From positions 1-29,307 of the forward strand of contig JBNMHO010000013.1 in the NCBI GenBank assembly GCA_050872785.1: 29,307 nt of DNA, read 5' to 3'. The notes under the pieces are model-generated. The model was given only the letters and a program-made list of their open reading frames with translations. It was not told the DNA's origin and made no database searches. The DNA comes from UBA7862 sp050872785. Its GTDB lineage: Bacteria; Bacillota; Clostridia; Christensenellales; UBA1242. This document shows, piece by piece, positions 8,056-15,359 of this stretch. How positions within the stretch are numbered: position 1 is the first letter of the stretch; each line of letters starts with the position of its first letter. Made by a program: the position numbers and the translations under genes.

Positions 8056-9255
8056 TTATTTCTTTTGAGTGGTCAAAAGTCCAAGTTCGCCCATGACTTT
8101 TGCAATAATGTCAGTTGCTCGGTCAATTTGTTCGTTTGTAAGAGTTGCCATATAACTTGTTCTAATAATGCTTTGTCCAACTGGAACAGCAGGGGAAACA
8201 ACTGAGTTCACATAAACTCCATTTTCAAACAACTTTTTGCAAGCAATGAATGTTGTTTCGTTGTCATAGGTGTTTATTGGAATAATAGGTGCTTCAGAAT
8301 CTCTTATGTCAACATGTTTTTCTTTAAGACATTTTCTTGCATAGTCAGCAATTTCGTTAAGTCTTGCAATGCGTTCTGGCTCACGTTTGATTATGCGAAG
8401 TGCCTCTCTTGCACATTCAACACTTGCTGGTGTTATTGACGCACAGAAAAGATAGGGACGTGAAGTGTGTTTTACATAGTTACAAACTTCGTGGCTTGCG
8501 ACCATATATCCACCTATGGAAGCAAGACTTTTTGAGAATGTTCCCATGATAATATCAACTTCTTTTTCAAGACCAAAATGAGAAGCAGTGCCACGACCGT
8601 TTTTGCCAATTACACCCAAAGCGTGTGCATCGTCCACCATAACTCTTGCGTTATATTTCTTTGCAAGTCTAACAATTTCTGGAAGTTTGCAAATATCTCC
8701 GCCCATAGAAAACACGCCGTCTGTGACAATGAGTTTTCCAGCGTCAAGAGGAATTGAAGAAAGTTGTCTTTCAAGGTCTTGCATATCGCTGTGATTGTAT
8801 CTTAAAAGTTGTTTGCAATAACTTAGTTTGCAGCCGTCATAAATACTTGCGTGATTTTCTTTATCACCAATTATGTAGTCATTTCTGCCAACTATTGCAC
8901 TTATAATGCCAAGATTTGTTTGAAAGCCAGTGGAGAATGTAACACATTCTTCTTTGTTCAAAAATTCGGCAAGTTCCTTTTCAAGCGCAAGGTGCAAAAC
9001 TGTTGTGCCGTTTAAAAACCTTGACCCAGAGCAGCCCGAGCCATATTTCAAAATTGCATTTTTGCCCGCTTCGATAACGTCTGGATGGCAAGTTAGCCCA
9101 AGATAGTTGTTGGAGCCGAGCATAATTTCGTTCGTTCCTTCCATAACAACTTCTGTGTCTTGTCTTGTTTGCAAAGCGTGGAAATAAGGATAAATCCCAC
9201 GTTTAATAAGTTCGTCTGGCAATGTAAAGTTTTTGCATTTGTCAAATAAATCCAT
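8056..9255 (-). CDS. Alpha-oxoamine synthase (PLP), serine palmitoyltransferase / KBL-like
   Basis: 399 residues. The family condenses an amino acid with an acyl-CoA with loss of CO2: glycine C-acetyltransferase (Kbl), 8-amino-7-oxononanoate synthase (BioF), serine palmitoyltransferase (Spt). Visible are PLP-stacking His135 in DKENHASIYDG, VDDAHALGV (207-215), the Schiff-base Lys242 in GTFSKSLASIGGY, and SRPYLFCASI. Several stretches look more like bacterial Spt than Kbl or BioF by memory comparison: LIKRGIYPYFHALQ, KYGSGCSGSRFLNGT and SPAVPVGQSIIRTSYMAT. The start at 9255 has GGGGAGA upstream. It is alone on its strand with no biotin or threonine-degradation genes beside it, so the substrate is open. 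Confidence 0.85.
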   Translation of the reverse strand: MDLFDKCKNFTLPDELIKRGIYPYFHALQTRQDTEVVMEGTNEIMLGSNNYLGLTCHPDVIEAGKNAILKYGSGCSGSRFLNGTTVLHLALEKELAEFLNKEECVTFSTGFQTNLGIISAIVGRNDYIIGDKENHASIYDGCKLSYCKQLLRYNHSDMQDLERQLSSIPLDAGKLIVTDGVFSMGGDICKLPEIVRLAKKYNARVMVDDAHALGVIGKNGRGTASHFGLEKEVDIIMGTFSKSLASIGGYMVASHEVCNYVKHTSRPYLFCASITPASVECAREALRIIKREPERIARLNEIADYARKCLKEKHVDIRDSEAPIIPINTYDNETTFIACKKLFENGVYVNSVVSPAVPVGQSIIRTSYMATLTNEQIDRATDIIAKVMGELGLLTTQKK

Positions 9256-9295
9256 TTAATTTCTCCCCATGAGCATATCACTCTTAAACTTCAAA

Positions 9296-9324
9296 AGTAT
9301 ATCATAACTTAGAATATAAGTCAT
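9296..9324 (-). promoter_or_regulatory. Probable sigma-A promoter of the oxoamine synthase gene
   Basis: On the minus strand: ATGACT (9324-9319), a 17-base spacer and TATACT (9301-9296), about 40 bases before the start codon. Confidence 0.5.
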
Positions 9325-9510
9325 TTATTTTTAAGCAACTTTTTTTGAAATTTTTGTTAAATTTTTAGAATTTGTTTTTAATTTTTCATTCACTACCAAA
9401 ATTGAAACTAGTGTCATTTTGTTGCAGATGAACTCTAAAATATAGAAAATAAAAATATTTTTGTGCAAAATGCTCAAAATTAGTTGATAAATTTTGCGGG
9501 AGTTGCTAAA

Positions 9511-9525
9511 ATGTTTTTGTTATGA
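9511..9525 (+). CDS. Possible four-codon leader ORF (MFLL) coupled to the next gene
   Basis: GGGAG (9498-9502) lies 8 bases before an ATG at 9511 that opens only four codons. Its TGA (9523-9525) overlaps the next gene's ATG as ATGA. The next gene has no better ribosome site of its own, so ribosomes may load here and re-initiate. Seen directly; the role is inferred. Confidence 0.3.
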   Translation: MFLL

Positions 9526-10181
9526 TTAGTTTTTCAAATGTGTTTGTAAAATACACAAAAGAATTTTACGCATTATCAAACATAAATTTTGAAGCAGACA
9601 AGGGCGAAGTTGTGGCTCTTATTGGGCCAAAGGACAGCGGTAAAACTTGCATGCTCAGACTACTTGCGGGGCTAGAGAGGCAAGATAGAGGGGAAGTGTA
9701 TATTAAAAACATTCCTCTTGAGAAAGTTGACTATTCGGTTGATGTGTCGGTGGGTTACATCCCATACAAGGCGAGTTTTCTTGACAAAAAGTCTGTGTAT
9801 GACAATTTAAAATACATTTTGGAAGTTCGCAAAACAGACAAAAGCTTGCTTGAAGAAAAAATAAATCAAGCTATTATTGATTTTAAACTTGAATCCATTG
9901 CACAAGAAAAGATATATAAGTTGTCACTCTATGAAAAGTATCTTGTGTCTGTGGCAAGACTAAGTTTCAGAAATCAACTTGACATAGTTCTTATTGACAA
10001 TATTTTTGAAGAACTTTCGCCAAATGAAACAAAAGAACTTTTAAAGCTATTTAAAAAATACTTTGCAAAACCAAATACTTTGCTTATTATTGCTACAAGT
10101 GACGAGCAAATTGCAAATTCCATTGCAACGAAAAAAGTGTTTTTGAAATATGGCACAATAGATAAAGTGGAGAACAACTAA
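9522..10181 (+). CDS. Degenerate ABC-type ATPase (probable pseudo-ATPase)
   Basis: 219 residues, the length of one ABC nucleotide-binding domain. The Walker A is intact (GPKDSGKT, residues 35-42) and the A-loop and beta-core look normal. Nearly every catalytic motif is altered: the Q-loop Gln is Tyr82 (GYIPY), the LSGGQ signature is LSLYEK (134-139), the Walker B catalytic Glu is Asn160 (IDN) and the H-loop His is Ser193 (ATSD). It may bind ATP but is unlikely to hydrolyse it in the usual way. No permease gene is next to it. It forms an apparent operon with the HTH gene 17 bases downstream, so a sensing or scaffolding role is conceivable. The start is supported by coupling to the leader ORF. 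Confidence 0.75.
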   Translation: MISFSNVFVKYTKEFYALSNINFEADKGEVVALIGPKDSGKTCMLRLLAGLERQDRGEVYIKNIPLEKVDYSVDVSVGYIPYKASFLDKKSVYDNLKYILEVRKTDKSLLEEKINQAIIDFKLESIAQEKIYKLSLYEKYLVSVARLSFRNQLDIVLIDNIFEELSPNETKELLKLFKKYFAKPNTLLIIATSDEQIANSIATKKVFLKYGTIDKVENN

Positions 10182-10198
10182 ACTAGGAGAAGAAAATT

Positions 10199-10645
10199 AT
10201 GGGAAGAAAAAAACTTATTGTTTGTAACTTAAACTTTGACGACAACGAAACGATTGAGGAAAAGGTGTCAAAAATGTTTGCGCCAGAAAACCTCATTTCA
10301 TGTTTTTCAGAAAAGAATTATGAAGTTTACAAAAAGGCAATTCAACACGCAAACATTCAAATGGTTCTAAATGACGAAGAACTTATGAACACAATAAATG
10401 CCTTCTTTGCAAGCGGGCTTAACACAAGTTTAACAAGTGAAAACACTTTTATGCACCGCAACACTCTTAACTACAGAATTGATAAGGTTAAAAAACTCAC
10501 GGGACTTAACCTCAAGAACTTTGACCATGCTGTGGTGTTCAAAAATCTTATGATTATAAATGACATGATAAAATCATTTGAACAAGGGGAAGAGCCAACC
10601 GCAACTCCAACAACAACGTTTGACGGTCAAACCCGTGAAAGATAA
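10199..10645 (+). CDS. Stand-alone PucR-type helix-turn-helix protein
   Basis: 148 residues. The middle matches the C-terminal DNA-binding domain of PucR/CdaR regulators (HTH_30): ELMNTINAFFASGLNTSLTS, then MHRNTLNYRIDKVKKLTGLNLKNFDHAVVF in two parts, at ~residues 60-118. In this family the MHRNTLxYR helix contacts DNA. The sensory and GGDEF-like parts of full PucR proteins are missing. The N-terminal ~55 residues are unrecognised, and the tail is a Thr/Pro-rich stretch. AGGAGAAG precedes the ATG, 17 bases after the degenerate ABC ATPase, so they are probably co-transcribed. The two may work together as a sensor and regulator. No hairpin terminator is obvious before the convergent gene. Confidence 0.75.
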   Translation: MGRKKLIVCNLNFDDNETIEEKVSKMFAPENLISCFSEKNYEVYKKAIQHANIQMVLNDEELMNTINAFFASGLNTSLTSENTFMHRNTLNYRIDKVKKLTGLNLKNFDHAVVFKNLMIINDMIKSFEQGEEPTATPTTTFDGQTRER

Positions 10646-10668
10646 AAAAATAATGTTTAAAACCTTAA

Positions 10669-11175
10669 CTATAAATCTTTTATAATTTCCAACTTATCAA
10701 TTTCCGACCCACTGGTTTTTGTGAGTGAATTGCTTTCCGCACCACAATTAGTTTTTGGTGTATTTTTTGCTGGCTGTTCATTGTTTTTGTTTTGCATTTT
10801 TGGCATAATATTTAACAAGTTTTGAATAGCACTGGCACCGTCTTGTGGGGAATTTTGGCTAAATTTGCTTATTAGTGGCATTAGAGATGACATATCACCT
10901 TTGCTACCAAGCGATTTTAAAAGCAATGGCAATAAGTCTTGTAAATTGGGTTGATTGCCAAATTGTTGACCGTCTGACGGGTTTATGTATGTATTGTTCT
11001 GACAACTTGCACAGTTGCCCGCCATGCAGTTTTGACAAACTGAAGAGGCATAATTATTTTGATAATTTGCGTTCGCTGTTGTCATTTTGCTCCCGTCTAG
11101 AAAGGTTTGGGGATAAACGGACATTATGTCAATTTTAAACTCTTTTGGCATACTATTTTGAGGTTTATTCATCAA
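10669..11175 (-). CDS. Protein of unknown function with a paired CxxC motif
   Basis: 168 residues from the ATG at 11175. I do not recognise a family. Around residues 47-58 it has CQNCMAGNCASC, four cysteines that could bind metal, in an Asn/Gln-rich region. After this comes a helical hydrophobic segment (LQDLLPLLLKSLGSKGD and SSLMPLISKFSQ) and a polar tail. There is no signal peptide. No ribosome site precedes 11175, but a CATAAT -10-like element on the minus strand (11186-11181) lies only 5 bases upstream, compatible with a leaderless start. An alternative start at 11085 has GGGAG four bases away and would shorten the protein by about 30 residues. It diverges from the helical protein/subtilisin pair. 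Composition is like that of small spore-associated proteins, but this is a guess. Confidence 0.6.
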   Translation of the reverse strand: MMNKPQNSMPKEFKIDIMSVYPQTFLDGSKMTTANANYQNNYASSVCQNCMAGNCASCQNNTYINPSDGQQFGNQPNLQDLLPLLLKSLGSKGDMSSLMPLISKFSQNSPQDGASAIQNLLNIMPKMQNKNNEQPAKNTPKTNCGAESNSLTKTSGSEIDKLEIIKDL

Positions 11176-11276
11176 TTTTTATTATGATTTAATTTTGAAA
11201 GATGTGCATGGCTTATCATTTCACAAAGACTTAAGACTTTGCATATATTGAAAATAGTATAGTTTTGGAGGATAAA

Positions 11277-11591
11277 ATGGCAAGAAACTTATCCGATTTT
11301 GCAAATGAAAAATTGGCGGAAGATATAAAAAAATTTGAAGAAAAGGTGACTGAAGGGGCTGAAAAACTTAGTGAGGAAACCTTGAGCTCGGCTGAGGAAG
11401 TGTATAACAAATACAAGGATTATTCGCAAGCCGATTTGACAAATGAATTTCTGTCAGAGTCTAAAAAACGTCTTCAAAATGGCGAACTTTCTTTAGATAA
11501 ACTTTCTCAAACGGCACAGTTTTTGTCACCATATTTGAACATGGAACAAAAGCAATTTTTAGATAATTTACTTAAAAAATTGGATGAGTGA
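11277..11591 (+). CDS. Small acidic helical protein of unknown function
   Basis: 104 residues, almost all predicted helix with charged heptads (KLAEDIKKFEEKVTEGAEKL) and ending in SPYLNMEQKQFLDNLLKKLDE. No family recognised, no signal or membrane segment. The ATG at 11277 is preferred because TGGAGG lies 5 bases upstream; the TTG at 11265 overlaps that site. Its last 8 bases overlap the subtilisin start, so the two are translationally coupled and may act together, for example as chaperone, inhibitor or adaptor for the protease. That link is inference from position only. Confidence 0.75.
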   Translation: MARNLSDFANEKLAEDIKKFEEKVTEGAEKLSEETLSSAEEVYNKYKDYSQADLTNEFLSESKKRLQNGELSLDKLSQTAQFLSPYLNMEQKQFLDNLLKKLDE

Positions 11592-12762
11592 TATGGCGGG
11601 ATATTTAAACAAAATTTGTCCAGAACTTTTGAAAGTGGCACAACTTGGTTCCGAGGGAACAAAAAATGACTGCATTGTGTATGCAAAGAAATATTATCAA
11701 GCAATTTATGAGGCAAAAAGGCTTGGAATTGAAGCAAAGGAATATCCTTTTATTGGGGCATTTGGGGCAAGACTAAACTCCAATCAAATTATTCACTTCG
11801 CAAAAACGAATGTCGTGAGTTTTATTTCAAAACAAGCCAAGGTTTCGGCGCTTATAAATGTATCAAAAAAAGTTATGTCACTTGACACACTTTATGCACA
11901 AGATTGCTATGGGAAAGGGGGAAAAATAGCCATTATTGATACAGGCATAAATCCTCACATCGACTTTTGTTTGCCAAGCATGCGAATAGTAAAATTTATT
12001 GACCTCATAAATGGCAAGGAAAAACCATATGACGATAATGGGCATGGAACTTTTGTTGCAAGCATAGCGTGTGGCAACGGCCTTGCAAGCGGCGGGAAGT
12101 TTTGCGGTGTTGCTCCAAAATCAGAAATTATTGCAATAAAGGCGTTGGGCGAAAATGGCGAGGCGGGTGCAGATAAAATTTTGGAAGCAATGCAGTGGGT
12201 GAGTGATAATCATAAAAAATACAACATCAAAGTTGTTTGTATGAGTTTTGGTAGCAATCCTATCGGGCGAAACGACCCACTCGTTTTGGGTGCTGAAACA
12301 TTGTGGAGGCAAGGAATTGTTGTGGTTGCTGCAGCGGGAAACAGCGGACCTGAGGGTGAAACAATCAAATCGCCGGGCATTTCTAGTCAAATTATTACTG
12401 TTGGCGGAGTTGATGACAACAGAGATAGCGAAGGGAATTTTGACAGAAAGCAATTCAGAATTGCGAATTTTTCCTCACGTGGGCCAGCGGGAAGGTTTTT
12501 TAAACCCGACCTCATCGCTCCAGCGGTTGACATAATTGGGGCACATTTTGGCGATGAAAATTTGTATAGCAAAATGAGTGGCACAAGTGTTGCTACGCCA
12601 ATGATAGCGGGCGTGTGTTTGCTTGTGTGTTCAAAGTATCCAAATATTTCTCCCGACCACATAAAAGTTAGACTTCTTGGCAACTGCAACAAAATTTCGG
12701 GCAATCAAAACGAAGAAGGCTTTGGAGTTTTAAATATGTCAAGATTTTTTGAAATGAGATAA
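11584..12762 (+). CDS. Cytoplasmic subtilisin-family serine protease (S8)
   Basis: 392 residues. The catalytic triad is visible: Asp119 in IAIIDTGI, His154 in DNGHGTFVAS and Ser335 in SGTSVATPMIAG; the oxyanion Asn is in AAAGNSGPEG. Residues 1-~105 form an N-terminal region ending before the catalytic domain, which could be an inhibitor-type propeptide (FIGAFGARLNSNQIIHFAKT). There is no signal peptide, so the enzyme is probably intracellular like IspA or AprX. Bacillus carries a different, secreted subtilisin gene (bpr) close to ftsZ-spoIIGA. The first ATG (11584) overlaps the upstream gene; an ATG at 11593 is equally possible, and neither has a strong ribosome site, in line with translational coupling. 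Confidence 0.9.
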   Translation: MSDMAGYLNKICPELLKVAQLGSEGTKNDCIVYAKKYYQAIYEAKRLGIEAKEYPFIGAFGARLNSNQIIHFAKTNVVSFISKQAKVSALINVSKKVMSLDTLYAQDCYGKGGKIAIIDTGINPHIDFCLPSMRIVKFIDLINGKEKPYDDNGHGTFVASIACGNGLASGGKFCGVAPKSEIIAIKALGENGEAGADKILEAMQWVSDNHKKYNIKVVCMSFGSNPIGRNDPLVLGAETLWRQGIVVVAAAGNSGPEGETIKSPGISSQIITVGGVDDNRDSEGNFDRKQFRIANFSSRGPAGRFFKPDLIAPAVDIIGAHFGDENLYSKMSGTSVATPMIAGVCLLVCSKYPNISPDHIKVRLLGNCNKISGNQNEEGFGVLNMSRFFEMR

Positions 12763-12874
12763 GAAAAAACATGGTATAGCAATTTTTCATATATGAGAAA
12801 TTCAGTTTGTGACCACTGGCACAAAAAAATGGCGAAAAATATCTTAAAATATAAATAAATTCTGCGTAAAATGT

Positions 12875-12904
12875 TTGACAAGAAAATTGAGTTAAAGGTA
12901 TAAT
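12875..12904 (+). promoter_or_regulatory. Sigma-A promoter of ftsA-ftsZ
   Basis: TTGACA (12875-12880), an 18-base spacer and TATAAT (12899-12904). Both hexamers are consensus. Confidence 0.8.
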
Positions 12905-12938
12905 TATCTTTGTAAAGGAGAAAAGTCGCAAAAGAAAA

Positions 12939-14051
12939 ATGTCGCAAAACGAGGTCGCAATTTTAGATATTGGCAGCAAGTCAATAACTGTGCTTGTGGG
13001 AAGCCAAGATGTAAACAAAACGATAAATGTTCATGGCTCATATTCTGAAGATTATGAGGGTTTTGCTGACGGGGAACTTTTGGAACCAGCTAAATTTGAG
13101 CGTGCAATTGTTGAGGCAGTTGCGGGTGCGGAAAGGTCTTCGGGTAGAAAGATTAAAAAACTTCTTGTCGGCGTGCCAACAGAATTTTGTTTTTGTGTGT
13201 GCAAGAATGTTTGCCAAAATTATGCCAAGCCAAAACGCATAACGAAGCAAGATATTGAAAATCTTTATCTTGGGGCAAATATGGAATACAAAACTCACAC
13301 AGTCATAAGCAAAGATTGCGTATATTTTGTGCTTGGGGAAAACAACAGAGTTTCTGACCCCGTAGGAATGACGGATAGCAAAATTGCAGCATGTTTATCG
13401 TTTGTGCTTGCAAGTAACAAGTTTCTTGGACAAGTTTCAAAAGCACTTATCAAAACTGATGTTGAAAAATTTGGCTTTGTGTCGTCTGCCTACGCTCAAG
13501 CATTGTATCTTTTTGACGAAGCAGAGCGTGACAAGTATGTACTTTTTGTAGATTGCGGTTACATAACAACAACAGTTGCTCTTGTTCGTGGGCGAGGAAT
13601 ACTTAATTTGAGCAGTTTCTCAATGGGCGGGGGATATGTGTCAGCTGACCTTGCCAGATGTCTCAGAATTCCATTTTCTTGTGCCGAAAACTTGAATAAG
13701 AAAATTGTCCTTTGCATTGAACCAGACGAAAACGATAATTATGACATAGTTATTGACGGCACAATTACTCCAGTTTCTATGAAAGTTGCAAATGCCATTG
13801 CTCAAAGCAGAATTGAAGTTATTGCAAAAGGCATTTTAAAATGCTTTGAAGGCTGGCAGTTCAATTTCCCAGATTTTATCCCAGTGTATTTGACGGGCGG
13901 CGGCTTGTCATTTATGAAAGGTGCGAAAGACGAAATTGCAAAGGTAATTGGCAAGAATGTTTTGATTGCCCAAATGCCATATTCAAGTTTAAACAAACCT
14001 AACAATTCTTCAAGCATGGCAGTTTTAAGTTATGCTTTGTCACAAATTTAG
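12939..14051 (+). CDS. ftsA: FtsA, actin-like cell-division protein (no C-terminal membrane helix seen)
   Basis: 370 residues, shorter than the usual ~420. FtsA tethers FtsZ filaments to the membrane and recruits the divisome. Visible are the phosphate-1 motif ILDIGSKSITVLVG (8-21), a 1C-type insertion (SHS2/FtsA region, ~80-160), phosphate-2 VLFVDCGYITTTVALVRG and the adenosine motif PVYLTGGGLSFMKGA. The identity is supported by ftsZ 33 bases downstream. The protein ends at SSMAVLSYALSQI, directly after the core fold, so the amphipathic C-terminal helix that anchors typical FtsA to the membrane is not apparent. AAAGGAG (12914-12920) is 18 bases from the ATG, unusually far, with a GTCGCAAAA repeat in between. 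Confidence 0.88.
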   Translation: MSQNEVAILDIGSKSITVLVGSQDVNKTINVHGSYSEDYEGFADGELLEPAKFERAIVEAVAGAERSSGRKIKKLLVGVPTEFCFCVCKNVCQNYAKPKRITKQDIENLYLGANMEYKTHTVISKDCVYFVLGENNRVSDPVGMTDSKIAACLSFVLASNKFLGQVSKALIKTDVEKFGFVSSAYAQALYLFDEAERDKYVLFVDCGYITTTVALVRGRGILNLSSFSMGGGYVSADLARCLRIPFSCAENLNKKIVLCIEPDENDNYDIVIDGTITPVSMKVANAIAQSRIEVIAKGILKCFEGWQFNFPDFIPVYLTGGGLSFMKGAKDEIAKVIGKNVLIAQMPYSSLNKPNNSSSMAVLSYALSQI

Positions 14052-14083
14052 ATAGCAAATTATACATTTATGGAGGGAAAAAC

Positions 14084-15247
14084 ATGTATAGTTCAAATAG
14101 CATAAGCCAAATAGCAAATATAAAGGTCGTGGGCATTGGCGGCGGCGGCAATAACGCTGTAAACAGAATGGTCGCTGCAAACATAACAAGTGCCGAATTT
14201 GTTGCAATAAACACGGACAAGCAAGCACTTCTTATGAGCAAGGCAACTCACCGAATTCAAATTGGTGAAAAACTAACCAGAGGACTTGGTGCCGGTGCAG
14301 ACCCAGAAATTGGACAAAAAGCCGCAGAAGAAAGCAAGGCTGTTATTACAGAAATGCTTAAAGGTTGTGACCTTGTGTTTATCACTGCCGGAATGGGCGG
14401 TGGAACGGGAACAGGTGCTGCTCCAGTTGTTGCACAAGTGGCAAAAGAACTTGACATTTTGACCATTGCCGTTGTTACAAAGCCATTTAACTTTGAAGGC
14501 AGAAGAAGAATGGATAATGCTGAAAAAGGCATTGCAAATCTCAAAAAATTTGTTGATACGTTGGTCATTATTCCAAACGACAAACTTTTGAAAATTGTTC
14601 CAAAAGGCACTCCTATTGTGGAAGCGTTCCGTTGTGCAGACGATGTTTTAAGACAAGGTATTCAAGGTATTTCAGACTTGATTGTAACCCCAAGTCTTAT
14701 CAATCTTGACTTCGCAGATGTCAAGACAATTATGAAGGATAAGGGACTTGCACACATGGGCATTGGTCACGGCAAAGGTGACAATAAGACCATTGACGCT
14801 GTTAGACAAGCGGTTCAAAGTCCACTTCTTGAAACAAATATCGAGGGGGCAACGGGCATTTTGCTTAATGTTAAAGGCGGACTTGACCTTTCTCTTGATG
14901 AAGTTAATGAAGCGGCGGAACTTGTTAGAGATGTTGTTGACGAAAACTGCAACATTATCTTTGGTGCTGGCGTTGACGATACACTTAATGAAGAAGTTGA
15001 AATCACTGTAATCGCAACGGGCTTCAATCAACAACGAGTTGCAAACATTCCAAAGGAAAATGCCGAAGAATTTAGCCTTCCAAAAATGAATTTTGACAAA
15101 TTTGTTTTTAATGAAGATAAGTCAGAATCAGCCGTGAAGTCAGTTTCAGAACCAACTCCACAGCCAGAAATTCCAACTTCTCGTGTTCAAATTGAACAAC
15201 CAAATGAGGAACTTCCAGCATTTTTGAACAGACTTAGAAGAAAATAA
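14084..15247 (+). CDS. ftsZ: FtsZ, tubulin-like cell-division GTPase
   Basis: 387 residues. It polymerises with GTP into the Z-ring at mid-cell, or at the pole in sporulation. Visible are the N-terminal VVGIGGGGNNAVNRM, the tubulin signature GGGTGTG (residues 105-111), NFEGRRRMDNAEKGI, the T7 loop NLDFADVKTIM and the C-terminal core ending at ITVIATGF. A variable linker (~318-370) leads to the conserved C-terminal peptide PAFLNRLRRK, the docking site for FtsA, SepF and ZapA-type partners. GGAGGG lies 6 bases before the ATG. It is co-transcribed with ftsA and closed by a terminator, so spoIIGA starts a new unit. Confidence 0.98.
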   Translation: MYSSNSISQIANIKVVGIGGGGNNAVNRMVAANITSAEFVAINTDKQALLMSKATHRIQIGEKLTRGLGAGADPEIGQKAAEESKAVITEMLKGCDLVFITAGMGGGTGTGAAPVVAQVAKELDILTIAVVTKPFNFEGRRRMDNAEKGIANLKKFVDTLVIIPNDKLLKIVPKGTPIVEAFRCADDVLRQGIQGISDLIVTPSLINLDFADVKTIMKDKGLAHMGIGHGKGDNKTIDAVRQAVQSPLLETNIEGATGILLNVKGGLDLSLDEVNEAAELVRDVVDENCNIIFGAGVDDTLNEEVEITVIATGFNQQRVANIPKENAEEFSLPKMNFDKFVFNEDKSESAVKSVSEPTPQPEIPTSRVQIEQPNEELPAFLNRLRRK

Positions 15248-15263
15248 TCTCATAAAATAAATA

Positions 15264-15309
15264 TAAAAAATGACTCTTTAAGACAAAAGGAGCCATTTTT
15301 TCTTTTTTT
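15264..15309 (+). terminator. Terminator after ftsZ
   Basis: AAAAAATGACTCTTT pairs with AAAGGAGCCATTTTTT apart from one A-C mismatch and one wobble, followed by more T-rich sequence. Confidence 0.8.
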
Positions 15310-15324
15310 AACCATTTATTCACA

Positions 15325-15353
15325 TTGCTTTGTTATAAAAGAAAGTTTATCAT
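15325..15353 (+). promoter_or_regulatory. Possible promoter of spoIIGA-sigE, giving a leaderless mRNA
   Basis: TTGCTT (15325-15330), a 17-base spacer and TATCAT (15348-15353). The ATG at 15360 is only 7 bases past the -10. No Shine-Dalgarno site is present. In Bacillus this operon is activated by Spo0A; no clear 0A box is seen here. Confidence 0.4.
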
Positions 15354-15359
15354 TGAAAT

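Noticed and set aside
12780..12802. Palindrome TCATATATGA with flanking pairs after the subtilisin gene
   Set aside because: The stem is weak and imperfect and no T run follows, so a terminator call is not supported.
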